A stretch of DNA of 63,179 nt. It comes from CAZGMJ01 sp964526785 (lineage in GTDB: Bacteria; Planctomycetota; Phycisphaerae; Sedimentisphaerales; Anaerobacaceae). The stretch's first letter is position 1. The number at the start of each line of letters is the position of its first letter. Location: assembly GCA_964526785.1 (NCBI GenBank), contig CAZGMJ010000031.1:1-63179 (forward strand), given 5' to 3'. Under the pieces are notes generated by a model. The model saw nothing but the letters and a program-made list of their open reading frames with translations. It ran no database searches and was not told where the DNA came from. Positions 1 to 8,743 of the stretch are shown here, piece by piece. Position numbers and translations under genes: made by a program.

Positions 1-19
1 CAATCCCATCTGTTTGTAA

Positions 20-751
20 AGCAAGAACTTAAGCTCTACTCAGCAAGCCCTATATAAGGATAAACCTTGGCCGAACAAAGCCAAAGTGCACGCCGCTTTT
101 GTAAGCATGGCCGACCGCTTCGTCGGCCAGACGCTTACACTGCTGGAAGAACTGGCCATCGACAGGGAAACCATCGTCTTCTTCTGCAGCGACAACGGCG
201 CATCCAACCGCTTCGAAGGGACGCTCGATTCATCAGGGCCCCTGACGGGTTTCAAACGCTCGATGCACGAGGGCGGAATCCGCGTGCCGTTCATTGTTCG
301 ATGGCCGGGTAGAATCAAGCGCGGTTGCGTCAGTGATACGCCTGTGTACTTCCCTGACTTTCTGCCTACGGCGGCCGAATTGGCCGGGGTCCGGGCGGAG
401 ATCCCTGAAGATGTCGATGGCATCTCGCTCGTTCCAACGCTGTTGGGAAAGGACGACAAGACGATTCAAACGCGCCACCTGTATTGGGAGTGGCCCAAGT
501 TCAATTGGTCGACAGGCAAGTACACGGGTCTCATGCAGGCGGTGCGACTCGGCAAATGGAAGATGCTTCGTCACGACCACACAAAGCCCTGGCAGTTGTA
601 CAATCTCGAAGAGGACCTCGCCGAGCGGAACAACCTTGCGGATCAGCACCCCGAAATAGTCGAGAGACTCGACTCTTGGGTGAAAGCGAACCGAACCGAG
701 CCACGGGTGCAAAAAGAACCGAGTAAGCCCAGGGGCCGAAGGTGGCGCTAA
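20..751 (+). CDS. Sulfatase, C-terminal part; 5' end broken
   Basis: This is the distal part of an arylsulfatase-family protein, which hydrolyses sulfate esters. Visible features are the late metal-site motif FCSDNG, the block GGIRVPFIVRWPG and the usual C-terminal Leu-Tyr-Asn-Leu-Glu-x-Asp region. The catalytic Cys/Ser signature would lie upstream and is absent from the window. The first in-frame start is GTG at 86, but sulfatase-like sequence (Tyr-Lys-Asp-Lys-Pro-Trp-Pro) continues upstream of it to about position 53. The frame is then closed by TAA at 17-19. Frame 1 over positions 1-50 reads like the preceding sulfatase sequence (QELKLY), so a frameshift near position 50 is likely. It is therefore either a pseudogene or a sequence error. 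It converges on the esterase gene. Confidence 0.8.
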   Translation, partial: SKNLSSTQQALYKDKPWPNKAKVHAAFVSMADRFVGQTLTLLEELAIDRETIVFFCSDNGASNRFEGTLDSSGPLTGFKRSMHEGGIRVPFIVRWPGRIKRGCVSDTPVYFPDFLPTAAELAGVRAEIPEDVDGISLVPTLLGKDDKTIQTRHLYWEWPKFNWSTGKYTGLMQAVRLGKWKMLRHDHTKPWQLYNLEEDLAERNNLADQHPEIVERLDSWVKANRTEPRVQKEPSKPRGRRWR

Positions 752-826
752 GAGAATACGCATGCGGGCTTTACCTGCTCGTTCGACGATACGGAGCAGT
801 CCGGTAGGCACTCGCCGCTTGTCAAC

Positions 827-1723
827 CTATTTGGCATCACTCAGGGACTTGTCTTTGAGCGTCGGCTCTCCCTCAAGATAGCCGATGGAACGGAGGAATT
901 TGTCGGCTTCAATGACCGTCTGGTAATAGTACGTGTTCTCGCCGTTGCGATAGTTGAAGAAACCGTGCGGCTGATTCTCGTAAAGGTGCAAATCACAGCG
1001 CCGCCCCGCCTGCTTCATTAGTTCCCGGTACCGCTTTGCCGTGGAAACCGGAATGAGCTTGTCTTTGGTGCCCAGAAAGACAACGGTGGGTGGTGCGTCT
1101 CTGTCGATATTGTGCATGGGTGAGAATTTCCGCCAGTGCTCCTTGACACGATCATGGCCCCAGCCGTTCGGCCCATTATCGAACACAGGGTTGAACAGCA
1201 CCAGGGCGTTTGGGCTGGGACTAATCGAATCTTCCTCCCCGGCCTCCTCGAAGCCTTCGACCAACGCAGTGGCCGCTGCGACGTGCCCCCCGGCCGAACC
1301 GCCGCCGGCCGCGACGCGATTCGGGTCAACGCCCAGTTCCAAAGCGTGCGACCGTACCCAGCGTATTGCTGACTTGCCGTCCTTAACGCATTCATACGGC
1401 GTGGTGCCATGGCGCGACCGGACCCGGTATTCTGCAGAAATAGCGACCATGCCGCGCGAAGCGAGGTATACGCAGTGGGGATAGAATTGCACCGGCGAAC
1501 CGCCGACCCAGCCTCCACCAAAGAAGAAGACGATAGCTGGGCGTCGATCGATGGGCTTCCATACTTCGGGCGCGAAAACATGCAGCTGCAATTGCACGTC
1601 GCCCGACTCCTTGTAAACGATCTTCCTGTCCGGTGCCGCTTCCGCCCCCGGGACCGGGACGCTGCCGCAGACAAGACACAACGTCGCCAGGATTGCCACT
1701 CGATGCAAGTATCTGTCAACCAT
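827..1723 (-). CDS. Secreted alpha/beta-hydrolase (esterase/lipase family)
   Basis: This is a 298-residue alpha/beta-hydrolase of the carbohydrate-esterase-like BD-FAE/lipase type. The oxyanion-hole block FGGGW lies at about 68-72, with Phe replacing the usual His of HGGGW. The nucleophile elbow GGGSAGG puts the catalytic Ser at about 143. Asp at about 220 (GTKDK) and His at about 252 (PHGF) complete the triad. An N-terminal hydrophobic stretch ending near Ala-Glu-Ala-Ala is a signal peptide, so it acts outside the cytoplasm. The ATG at 1723 was chosen because GGAG lies 7 bases upstream and the signal peptide follows directly; the frame stays open upstream without a good start. It may de-esterify polysaccharides, but the substrate cannot be read from sequence. 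Confidence 0.85.
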   Translation of the reverse strand: MVDRYLHRVAILATLCLVCGSVPVPGAEAAPDRKIVYKESGDVQLQLHVFAPEVWKPIDRRPAIVFFFGGGWVGGSPVQFYPHCVYLASRGMVAISAEYRVRSRHGTTPYECVKDGKSAIRWVRSHALELGVDPNRVAAGGGSAGGHVAAATALVEGFEEAGEEDSISPSPNALVLFNPVFDNGPNGWGHDRVKEHWRKFSPMHNIDRDAPPTVVFLGTKDKLIPVSTAKRYRELMKQAGRRCDLHLYENQPHGFFNYRNGENTYYYQTVIEADKFLRSIGYLEGEPTLKDKSLSDAK

Positions 1724-1989
1724 GCTTCTTCTCCAGATGTCTCTTGACCAGGGCGGCAATATGTCAACGCCGGATGCCCGATTCTCTGAACGAGTTCTCA
1801 ATCACCCCGGCGCATCGCAGACTATCGCCGAGAAACGGGCCGAATCAAAAGTGAATGTATGATGTACTGGGACGTGTTGCAAGGCAAAACGCCTATGCGC
1901 TACCGGGTGTCCGAATGGGGAGTGTACGCGCGAACCGCGGAATCATGCGTCGGCGACTAATGGCAACGATTGGACATCATCACGTGCCC

Positions 1990-4263
1990 TCAACCGGCAC
2001 CGGCGCAGTGGAGTCCTGGCTGTTCGACAAGCGACGTGTTCTCTCGGCCGGCCAGGTAATGGCTGACTACTTCACGAAGCTCCCTGCGGTCTATTGGCTT
2101 GGCAATGTACGCATCGCAGCCGGCCTCTATGCACTTGCGTTTGTCATCGCTCATGGCACGTCCGGTCATGGCGACGACAGGCGTCGTTACGCCCTTTACA
2201 TGGAGCGTCTGTGTTGCCTCGTATCCGTTCATGGTGGGCATCTGTATGTCCATGAAGATCAGATCGAAGGGCTGATTCAGGGCCGCTTCCACCGCCTCCA
2301 TACCGTTGCTGACGACGGTGACGTCACACCCCATTTTGGTCAGCAGAAGCCTGGCGAGTTGCTGGTTCGTGGGCACGTCTTCAGCTACCAGAATATGCCC
2401 CGAAAATCTTTCGACAGCAGCTTGTGTGATCTGAGAGCCGGTATCTTCCTCCATTATCCCGGGCATGCCGGCCAGATCGCAATTCGCGGCGATTACCAGT
2501 GAGAATGTCGATCCCGCACCCGGTTCGCTTGTCAACGAGAGGTCGCCGCCGAGCAGTCGGGCCAGCCTGCGGGTGATGGCCAGTCCGAGCCCCGTGCCGC
2601 CGTACTTGCGCGTGGTACTGCCGTCGGCCTGTGTGAATGGTTCGAAGATGGCCTGCTGCCTGTCTTTCGCCAGGCCGATTCCGGTGTCTTCAACCGCAAG
2701 GCGGATGAAAGTCTTTTCGCCTTCTTTCTGACGAGACACTCGGACGTGTACGTAACCGGCGTCTGTGAATTTGACGGCATTGCTGATCAAATTGAGCAGA
2801 CATTGGCGCAACCGATGCCCGTCCGTTCGAATGACAGTCGGCACATCGCTGTCGATATCAACTCGGAAGTCCAGACCTCGTTCAGCAGCGGCGTATTCCA
2901 TCATGGACGCCACCTCGTCGAGCAGATGCTTAAGCGAGCAATCGGTTATCTCGACATTCAGTTTGCCCGCTTCGATCCGTGAGAAGTCCAGAACGTCATT
3001 GATAATCTGCAACAGGTGCTTGCCGCTGTCGCGAATGATCTGGCAGTATCCCTTCTGCTCTTCGGAAAGCGGGCCGTCGGCAAGTATGTCGCTAAAGCCG
3101 ATCACCGCGTTCATGGGAGTGCGTATTTCGTGACTCATACTCGCCAGAAAGTCACTCTTTGCCTTGTTCGCAGATTCGGCCTGATTGCGTGCGGCTTTCA
3201 GTGCCTGCTCAACCTGCAAGCGTTCGGTGATATCCGTGTGTACACCACGGTAGCCCAGAAGTTCACCCCGACCGTTCGTTACAGGCAGGGCGCTGGTCTG
3301 CAGGGTCACCACGTTGCCGTACTTGTCGAGATACGTGGTGACGAAAGACCGGAAGATATGTTCTCGTTTGAAGACATCGAAGATTTGCGTCTTGGACCGG
3401 TGGTGTTCGCCGGACTCGAAGAAGTCATAGTAGTACTTCCTGCCGACGATTTCTTCGGGAGTATAACCGAGGATGCTCTCCACTCCGACGCTGGAATACG
3501 TATACAATCCCGCAGCGTCAATCTCCCAAATCCACTCTTCGGCCGTTTCGGCAACCTGCTTGAAGCGCTGTTCGCTCATCTGCAAAGCACGTTCCATGGC
3601 TTTGCGTTCGCTGATGTCCATGATGCACACCGCCGCCAAGCGCTTATCAGCGGTGCGGATGGGCAATATGAATACCTCCAGCGCCGGCGTAATCTGATGC
3701 CCCGCACGATTTAGCGTCGGCTGAATCTCAATTTCGCCGATAGCCTGGTTACTATCCAACACCTGCTGGATCGCTTTGCGAAGCGCGCAATCATCGCACA
3801 CCGAGCAGTGGCCGCATCCCCCTGCGCTGTCGAGCGCATAGACGCAGCCCAGTGCCGAACCGGGGCGCAGATGCATAATCTCCCTTGGCGGTCGGTCAAG
3901 AAATGCGGCCGCGCGACTGTTAGCGCTGACGACCGTCATGTCCCGGTCGATTAGAAGAACCGGAAACGGTGCTGCCTCCGCAATCGTGTCGACCATCCTG
4001 TCTTGTTCGAGTACTCGAATGCGGGCTATCTTTCGGTTTACGTGCCAGTATGTGAACGCCCCAGCAGCGATACAGATCGCACCGCCGGACACCAGGCCGA
4101 TACGCAAAGTCGCGTCGGTCATTGCATTCGAAGCGACAGCGAATATGAGGCAGGACAGCAGACCGATAGCTGCCGGCAGGATAGATAATCCCGTGTGCCC
4201 CGATACGGCCTGTTCGACCCTCCGATTCGTGCGTTCCGTATTGTTCACTGGTACATCCTCCAT
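1990..4263 (-). CDS. Hybrid sensor histidine kinase with Cys-rich PAS domain
   Basis: This 757-residue membrane kinase has two N-terminal transmembrane helices (about 26-46 and 53-73). A first PAS domain (about 90-215) carries a cysteine cluster (Cys140, 150, 153, 156, 159). A second PAS/PAC domain (about 230-348) follows, then HisKA with the H-box SHEIRTPMNA (His378) and HATPase_c with G-boxes. The C-terminal receiver domain has phospho-acceptor Asp672 in FMDIQMP. It should autophosphorylate and pass phosphate to its own receiver, and then to an unseen HPt or regulator. The CX2CX2CX2C run suggests a metal or redox sensing site, which is inference. The ATG at 4263 is set by a perfect AGGAGGT at 4274-4280. 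It is transcribed divergently from the 4737 gene. Confidence 0.93.
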   Translation of the reverse strand: MEDVPVNNTERTNRRVEQAVSGHTGLSILPAAIGLLSCLIFAVASNAMTDATLRIGLVSGGAICIAAGAFTYWHVNRKIARIRVLEQDRMVDTIAEAAPFPVLLIDRDMTVVSANSRAAAFLDRPPREIMHLRPGSALGCVYALDSAGGCGHCSVCDDCALRKAIQQVLDSNQAIGEIEIQPTLNRAGHQITPALEVFILPIRTADKRLAAVCIMDISERKAMERALQMSEQRFKQVAETAEEWIWEIDAAGLYTYSSVGVESILGYTPEEIVGRKYYYDFFESGEHHRSKTQIFDVFKREHIFRSFVTTYLDKYGNVVTLQTSALPVTNGRGELLGYRGVHTDITERLQVEQALKAARNQAESANKAKSDFLASMSHEIRTPMNAVIGFSDILADGPLSEEQKGYCQIIRDSGKHLLQIINDVLDFSRIEAGKLNVEITDCSLKHLLDEVASMMEYAAAERGLDFRVDIDSDVPTVIRTDGHRLRQCLLNLISNAVKFTDAGYVHVRVSRQKEGEKTFIRLAVEDTGIGLAKDRQQAIFEPFTQADGSTTRKYGGTGLGLAITRRLARLLGGDLSLTSEPGAGSTFSLVIAANCDLAGMPGIMEEDTGSQITQAAVERFSGHILVAEDVPTNQQLARLLLTKMGCDVTVVSNGMEAVEAALNQPFDLIFMDIQMPTMNGYEATQTLHVKGVTTPVVAMTGRAMSDDKRKCIEAGCDAYIAKPIDRRELREVVSHYLAGRENTSLVEQPGLHCAGAG

Positions 4264-4657
4264 GTTGTGTTTTACCTCCTGCCGGTTTGTACAGCGAAGG
4301 TACTCCGCCGGTCTCCATTGAGTCGCAGTCTGCACGCCCGCTCAACACAAGATTCGTCCAAAGGCGCGCTTGTTCGACCGGTTTTCGAGATTCCCCGAGC
4401 GACATGATGCGGGCGACAACCTGCCCCTTCGCTGTCCGAGCGCACATTTCCCGTGAAAAAGCCCGCAGGCTCCCTGAACTTGGGATAAGCGCAACACCTG
4501 ATCTGAACGATGAATTTGCAATTGTTCTAATTAAATTGTACGCCAGATTTTGCCAAATGCAAAATTACCGGGTAATTACGATGCAGATATTTCCCAGAAC
4601 GTCTATATGCCGGCGATGCACAGGGAGCGGCTTTTGCGTGCGTTGTGGCCTCTTCTA
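4264..4657. other. Divergent intergenic region
   Basis: This non-coding space separates the hybrid kinase from the exported protein at 4737. It holds the kinase ribosome-binding site, an A+T-rich core around 4510-4600 with a perfect inverted repeat, and an extended -10 promoter at its right edge. I see no convincing small gene. Confidence 0.6.
4563..4577. promoter_or_regulatory. Perfect inverted repeat, operator-like
   Basis: The sequence AATTACCGGGTAATT consists of 7-base arms around one central G. It sits in an A+T-rich stretch between two divergent genes, about 95 bases upstream of a promoter-like -10 element. It looks like a dimeric regulator binding site. The regulator is unknown. Confidence 0.45.
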
Positions 4658-4666
4658 TGGTATAAT
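4658..4666 (+). promoter_or_regulatory. Extended -10 promoter
   Basis: TGGTATAAT is an extended -10 element with a perfect TATAAT at 4661-4666. No good -35 box is visible at 16-18 bases, which is usual for extended -10 promoters. The transcript would start near 4673 and read the exported protein at 4737. Confidence 0.55.
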
Positions 4667-4736
4667 CAATGCCTTAGAAGGGCGCCCGGCGTAGATGGGA
4701 GCATAATCACAAAGTTATGAGCTTAGGAGAAGGCAA

Positions 4737-5378
4737 ATGGACACGAGACGAACAACCAGCCGCAACACGACCGCGTTGACCGCAGCAATTATCACCGCCG
4801 CCATCCTGATTGGAGCAGTCGCGCCTGCGCAGGGACAGCAAACACTGGGCGATATGATTCGTGAGGGAGGCTACGAATGGCTCATGGGCCGCTGGGTCAG
4901 CCCCCTGGGAAGAAATGCCGAAGCGCAATTACACTATCGCTGGATCGTCAAGGACCGCGTGGTCGGTGTGGATTTCCGGACGGACGATATTCAGTACCAC
5001 GGAATCATTTTCTATTCACCGGCTGAAAACAGAATTGTCGAGGTTGGTGCGGACTCCGATGGCGGTTGTGCAAAAGGACACTGGGAGCCAGAGGGACTGG
5101 CCGCTGTGTCCACCGCCACGCACACCGACTCCCTGGGCAATACTGAGCGGTTGTCCTTTGTCCATTCCAGGGTTGATGACAAAACGATGCGCATCGTCGC
5201 ATATCGGCTGGACGCCGCGGGCAATCGTACTGCGGCGCAGGTGACGATGGAGTATAAACGCCGCCCCCCGAAGCCTGCCGTCCGCACATCCGGTCGAAAG
5301 AGCACCGGCGTTATGACGGCTCCTCCGAGAAGAGAGCATCGAACGCGAGCGACTACCGGTGTGAAGATCGAGAAGTAG
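4737..5378 (+). CDS. Exported protein of unknown function
   Basis: This is a 213-residue protein with a signal peptide ending around Ala-Gln-Gly-Gln. The mature part begins with a Gly-Tyr-Glu-Trp-Leu-Met-Gly-Arg-Trp motif. It continues as alternating beta strands that describe a small barrel, similar in style to lipocalin-like or DUF1579-like proteins. The basic C-terminal tail (about 180-213) is low in structure. AGGAGAAGG at 4725-4733 sets the ATG. A promoter-like extended -10 lies 71 bases upstream. I do not recognise a specific family and infer only a periplasmic or surface role. Confidence 0.75.
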   Translation: MDTRRTTSRNTTALTAAIITAAILIGAVAPAQGQQTLGDMIREGGYEWLMGRWVSPLGRNAEAQLHYRWIVKDRVVGVDFRTDDIQYHGIIFYSPAENRIVEVGADSDGGCAKGHWEPEGLAAVSTATHTDSLGNTERLSFVHSRVDDKTMRIVAYRLDAAGNRTAAQVTMEYKRRPPKPAVRTSGRKSTGVMTAPPRREHRTRATTGVKIEK

Positions 5379-5425
5379 AGACCTCGCTGAGTCTGTCGCG
5401 TCAATAACGCAATCAAATCATCCGC

Positions 5426-7660
5426 TCAGGCCGAGTGGGTCGGAAGCGTGATATGTACGAGCGTCCCTTCACCCGGCCGGCTGTCGATGGTGAGTTGGCC
5501 GCCGTTTATCTGAATGAATCGGTGTGCGTACGCCAGACCCATTCCGCGCTTCCGACCGGCCGGCTTTGCTGAGAAGAAAGGCTGCGTCGCCTTGCGGCAT
5601 ATCTCCGCGTTCATCCCGCATCCTTTATCCTCAACTTGCAGAATGACGGCCTCCTTTGCACGATCCACCTGAGCGCCAATCGTTACGCGACCGGCCTGGT
5701 CCCCGTACGACTCGGCGGCATTTGCGATGATGTTGGCCAGAGCTGAGACGATCTGCGCCGAATCAACAAAGACATCGACAACACTCGTGTCCACCTCAGA
5801 CTCCATCTCCACCTTCTCGCTTGTGATCTTTCGCCCCGCCAATTGCATTGCTTCGTCGATTATCTGTTGTACATCCGTTGCAGCAGGTCGGGGCTTTGGC
5901 GGCTCAGCGAAACTCATCAGATCCTCGATAATCGCCGAAGCCTGCCCCGCGTTTTCGTGAATCTGTCGCAGTATCTCTCGTTTTTCCTGATCGGTCTCCG
6001 CTTCGGCCAGCAACTGCGCTCTGCCTGAGATCACGGCCAGGGGATTGTTCAACTCGTGCGCCGCCCCACCGGCCAATTCCGCCAGAGCGTCGAGCAGACC
6101 GTTTGTCGAAGCCGGCGCTGAACCCCGCCGCACGGAAGCGGTTTGTACGAAGCGTTCGACAAGCCGTTCCTGCTGCTCGCGCGCCAGTACAGCGCCGATA
6201 AACCCGCCGCCAAGCGATGCGATCTTCTTGAATATGTCCTCTGCGCGGTCCGGGTCTACCGGATAATTCGCTTCGAAGGCCAGCACCGCCGTGACTCTGC
6301 GACCCGCCGACAACGGCACCACAACGGTTCGGCCGGCGTCGAAGGTCGCGTCGAACTGTTCCGTCAGCCAGTCAAGCCCCTCCACACCGGTCGTCATCGA
6401 GAACCCCCCCGCCATTTCCGGCCAAACAAGCGGTTCATCCGCGGGCATGTCGAGACAATGCGCCGTGGTTTCATTGAGTCCCCGGACGACAACTGCTCGC
6501 ACGCCGTGCGATGGTTCAAACTCGTTGATATACAGACATACCTTGCCGGTCTGAAAAGACTTTTGCCAGCGCTGCGCGAATTCACGCGCCATATCGACGA
6601 CATCCGTTGACGCATCCACGCTGGACAGCAATTCGGCTGCAAATGCGAGATAGTTCTGCGCTTGGCCTGCATGCCCGATCTCAGCAGTCAACGCAGACTC
6701 GCGCCGGGCAAAACGTTTTGCCGCCTGGCGCAATGCATCCAGATAGTCGCTCTGGCCTGTTGTCGAATCCAAATCGAGCAACTCCAGTCGGCCGCGCACC
6801 AGTTCGCTCAAATCATCCCGCAGCGCGTTGAGTTGCGATGCTTCGATACTGATCGACGCGGCAAGTGCCTCCACCCTGTCCGGAGCGTGATAATTGCCCG
6901 AATGTCCGATCTGGGCCTGCCGGGTCACGGCGTCGGCCAGTTGCACCACGCGCGCGGTATCCGAATCCGCGATGCTTCTGGCCAGGCCCGCGAGGTCGCT
7001 GTGGTGCAGCCAGATTGCGTTGACTACCTGACCCGGAAATCCCCATTTGCGTGCCAGATGCTTGCCCAGTAACGCATGGTCGGTGCCCAGGCTCCGGCGC
7101 TCAATCGGATGGAGGGCTTCGATCTCAACACGGGCCTGGTCGACCATTTTCGCATGGCTCCTCGGCATTGCCTCGTCGATCATCAATTTTCCGATGTCGT
7201 GGAGGAGTCCGCCGAAGTACGCAAGCTCAGGATCGGTCCACCCCATGGTCAATTCGGCGATTCGTCTGGCACAGCATGCAACCGCGACGCTGTGGCGGGT
7301 CAACGCGCGTCTTCGCTTCGCTCGTTCCTGATCGAACGCAAGCGCCTCGTCAAGCACAGGCGCTGAAAGCAGAGCGTCTCGCAACGCATCGCCAGGCAAC
7401 CGCTCAACCGCCGGTTGGAAGGAAAACCTCAAACCCGGGGACTGGACGCCACACCGGGCTATGCACTTCAGCGTTAATGCGGCCAGTGAGACATCGCACG
7501 CCAACAAATCGCTGAGAACGCCGGGACTGAATTCGGGCTGCGAGATCCTCTGTACGACCGGAGCAGCTATTTCGGCGAGCGTGGAAAGTGAATCCAATTG
7601 CCCTGCGGACAGCTCGATCTGGTGCGCCACCGCAACCGCGTTCGACTCTATTTCCGGCAT
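5426..7660 (-). CDS. HDOD-GAF sensor histidine kinase
   Basis: This is a 744-residue soluble kinase with no membrane segment. An HDOD domain lies at about 15-290 and contains LLHDIGKLM and IWLHHS. A GAF-like region follows (about 330-500). HisKA has the box AAHELNNPLAVISG near 535, and HATPase_c follows with DKGCGM and GMGLAYA. Ending in HATPase, it needs a separate receiver. The upstream HTH-REC gene on the same strand, 101 bases away, is the obvious partner. HDOD domains typically integrate cytoplasmic signals and protein contacts. The first ATG of the open frame is used; no better internal start is evident. Confidence 0.9.
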   Translation of the reverse strand: MPEIESNAVAVAHQIELSAGQLDSLSTLAEIAAPVVQRISQPEFSPGVLSDLLACDVSLAALTLKCIARCGVQSPGLRFSFQPAVERLPGDALRDALLSAPVLDEALAFDQERAKRRRALTRHSVAVACCARRIAELTMGWTDPELAYFGGLLHDIGKLMIDEAMPRSHAKMVDQARVEIEALHPIERRSLGTDHALLGKHLARKWGFPGQVVNAIWLHHSDLAGLARSIADSDTARVVQLADAVTRQAQIGHSGNYHAPDRVEALAASISIEASQLNALRDDLSELVRGRLELLDLDSTTGQSDYLDALRQAAKRFARRESALTAEIGHAGQAQNYLAFAAELLSSVDASTDVVDMAREFAQRWQKSFQTGKVCLYINEFEPSHGVRAVVVRGLNETTAHCLDMPADEPLVWPEMAGGFSMTTGVEGLDWLTEQFDATFDAGRTVVVPLSAGRRVTAVLAFEANYPVDPDRAEDIFKKIASLGGGFIGAVLAREQQERLVERFVQTASVRRGSAPASTNGLLDALAELAGGAAHELNNPLAVISGRAQLLAEAETDQEKREILRQIHENAGQASAIIEDLMSFAEPPKPRPAATDVQQIIDEAMQLAGRKITSEKVEMESEVDTSVVDVFVDSAQIVSALANIIANAAESYGDQAGRVTIGAQVDRAKEAVILQVEDKGCGMNAEICRKATQPFFSAKPAGRKRGMGLAYAHRFIQINGGQLTIDSRPGEGTLVHITLPTHSA

Positions 7661-7761
7661 AGACTCACCCTCTGTTTCATTGCGGCGACCTTGCTATGCT
7701 CCCACCGGGAGCAGCGTCTCCGCCTATGCTCCGGTCACGTCGACAGCCATGCAGGCCGCTA

Positions 7762-8337
7762 TCAGACAAGTTGTTTCAGTTCGAGTGAAGCGGCGAGCTT
7801 GTCGACGAGTTCGGAAACACCAAAGGGCTTCTTGATGAAGTCTTCGGCACCGGACTTGAGTAGCTGGTCGATTTCGTCCTGCTTGACGACGCCGCTGACG
7901 ATGATAATCTTGGTGCTCTCGAACTCAGGATTGCTCTTGATCGTCTGGCAGACCACATTGCCGTTCACATCCGGCAGCATATAATCCAGGAGTATTGCTT
8001 CCGGCTTGAACTGCTGTGTTGCGATTCCTGCTTCGTAGCCGCTTGTGGCACTGCGCGTTTCGAATCGGCCGTCACGTTCGAGCACATCAACGATCAACTC
8101 AACGATCTCCGGATCGTCATCGACGATGAGCACCTTGTGCCTGCCGGAATCCAGCCCGTCCATGGGGATGTTGTTCTCCTTCATGAAGCGGACCAGGCTC
8201 TGCTTAGGGATTCGGCGGAATTTGGAACCTGGAACCCGAAAGCCCTCCAATCGGCCGGAATCGAAACAGCGAATGATCGTCTGTTGGCTAACCTTGCAAA
8301 TGTCCGCTGCCTCACCCGTGGTAAAAAGCTCCTTCAT
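7762..8337 (-). CDS. Response regulator with N-terminal excisionase-type HTH
   Basis: This 191-residue protein has a MerR/excisionase-like helix-turn-helix at about 4-52 (TTGEAADICKVSQQT, then SGRLEGFRVPGSKFRRI). A receiver domain follows at about 67-190, with acidic pocket VDDD, phospho-acceptor Asp118 in LLDYMLPD, and the conserved Lys of IKKPFG. The order HTH then REC is the reverse of most regulators and is like BldC-type or HTH_17 fusions. It is the probable target of the HDOD kinase downstream. AAGGA sits 9 bases before the ATG at 8337; an ATG three codons earlier (8346) has no proper spacing. Confidence 0.9.
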   Translation of the reverse strand: MKELFTTGEAADICKVSQQTIIRCFDSGRLEGFRVPGSKFRRIPKQSLVRFMKENNIPMDGLDSGRHKVLIVDDDPEIVELIVDVLERDGRFETRSATSGYEAGIATQQFKPEAILLDYMLPDVNGNVVCQTIKSNPEFESTKIIIVSGVVKQDEIDQLLKSGAEDFIKKPFGVSELVDKLAASLELKQLV

Positions 8338-8743
8338 TTTGCCCATTCCTTTTCTTTAACCAACTCCATTTGGCATGGCCTCCTGCCATATTGCCTTTGT
8401 GTCCCAATTTAACCGACACTTTTCCCGCATGTCAAGAAGAAAATCCACTTGGTAATGCTCCGTGGCGAATTGTTATCGGGTGGAATAGCGCAACCGCTTG
8501 ACACGGCGACGGATAGGAAAAATCAGATACAGGCGACGAGCTTCGATGTCACCCTGCTCGATACTGGCTTTGTGTCAGGGATACATGCGAAAGGCCGAGT
8601 TTGTGACCGGTTTCAGTTGTGCCGGCGCCTCTGGACAACGAGTGTTCCGAATGCTATATAGAAACAGCAGGGCAAGAACAAATTGATTCTCAGACGGCCT
8701 GCTCAGTGCAATCGGAAGGGCCCGGCAGGCAGGAGGCGATACT
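8338..8743. other. Intergenic region without visible gene
   Basis: This divergent spacer lies between the response regulator and the PhoD-type gene. It should hold both promoters. Only weak boxes are seen, such as a TATATA at about 8655. No RNA gene or repeat was recognised. Confidence 0.5.
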
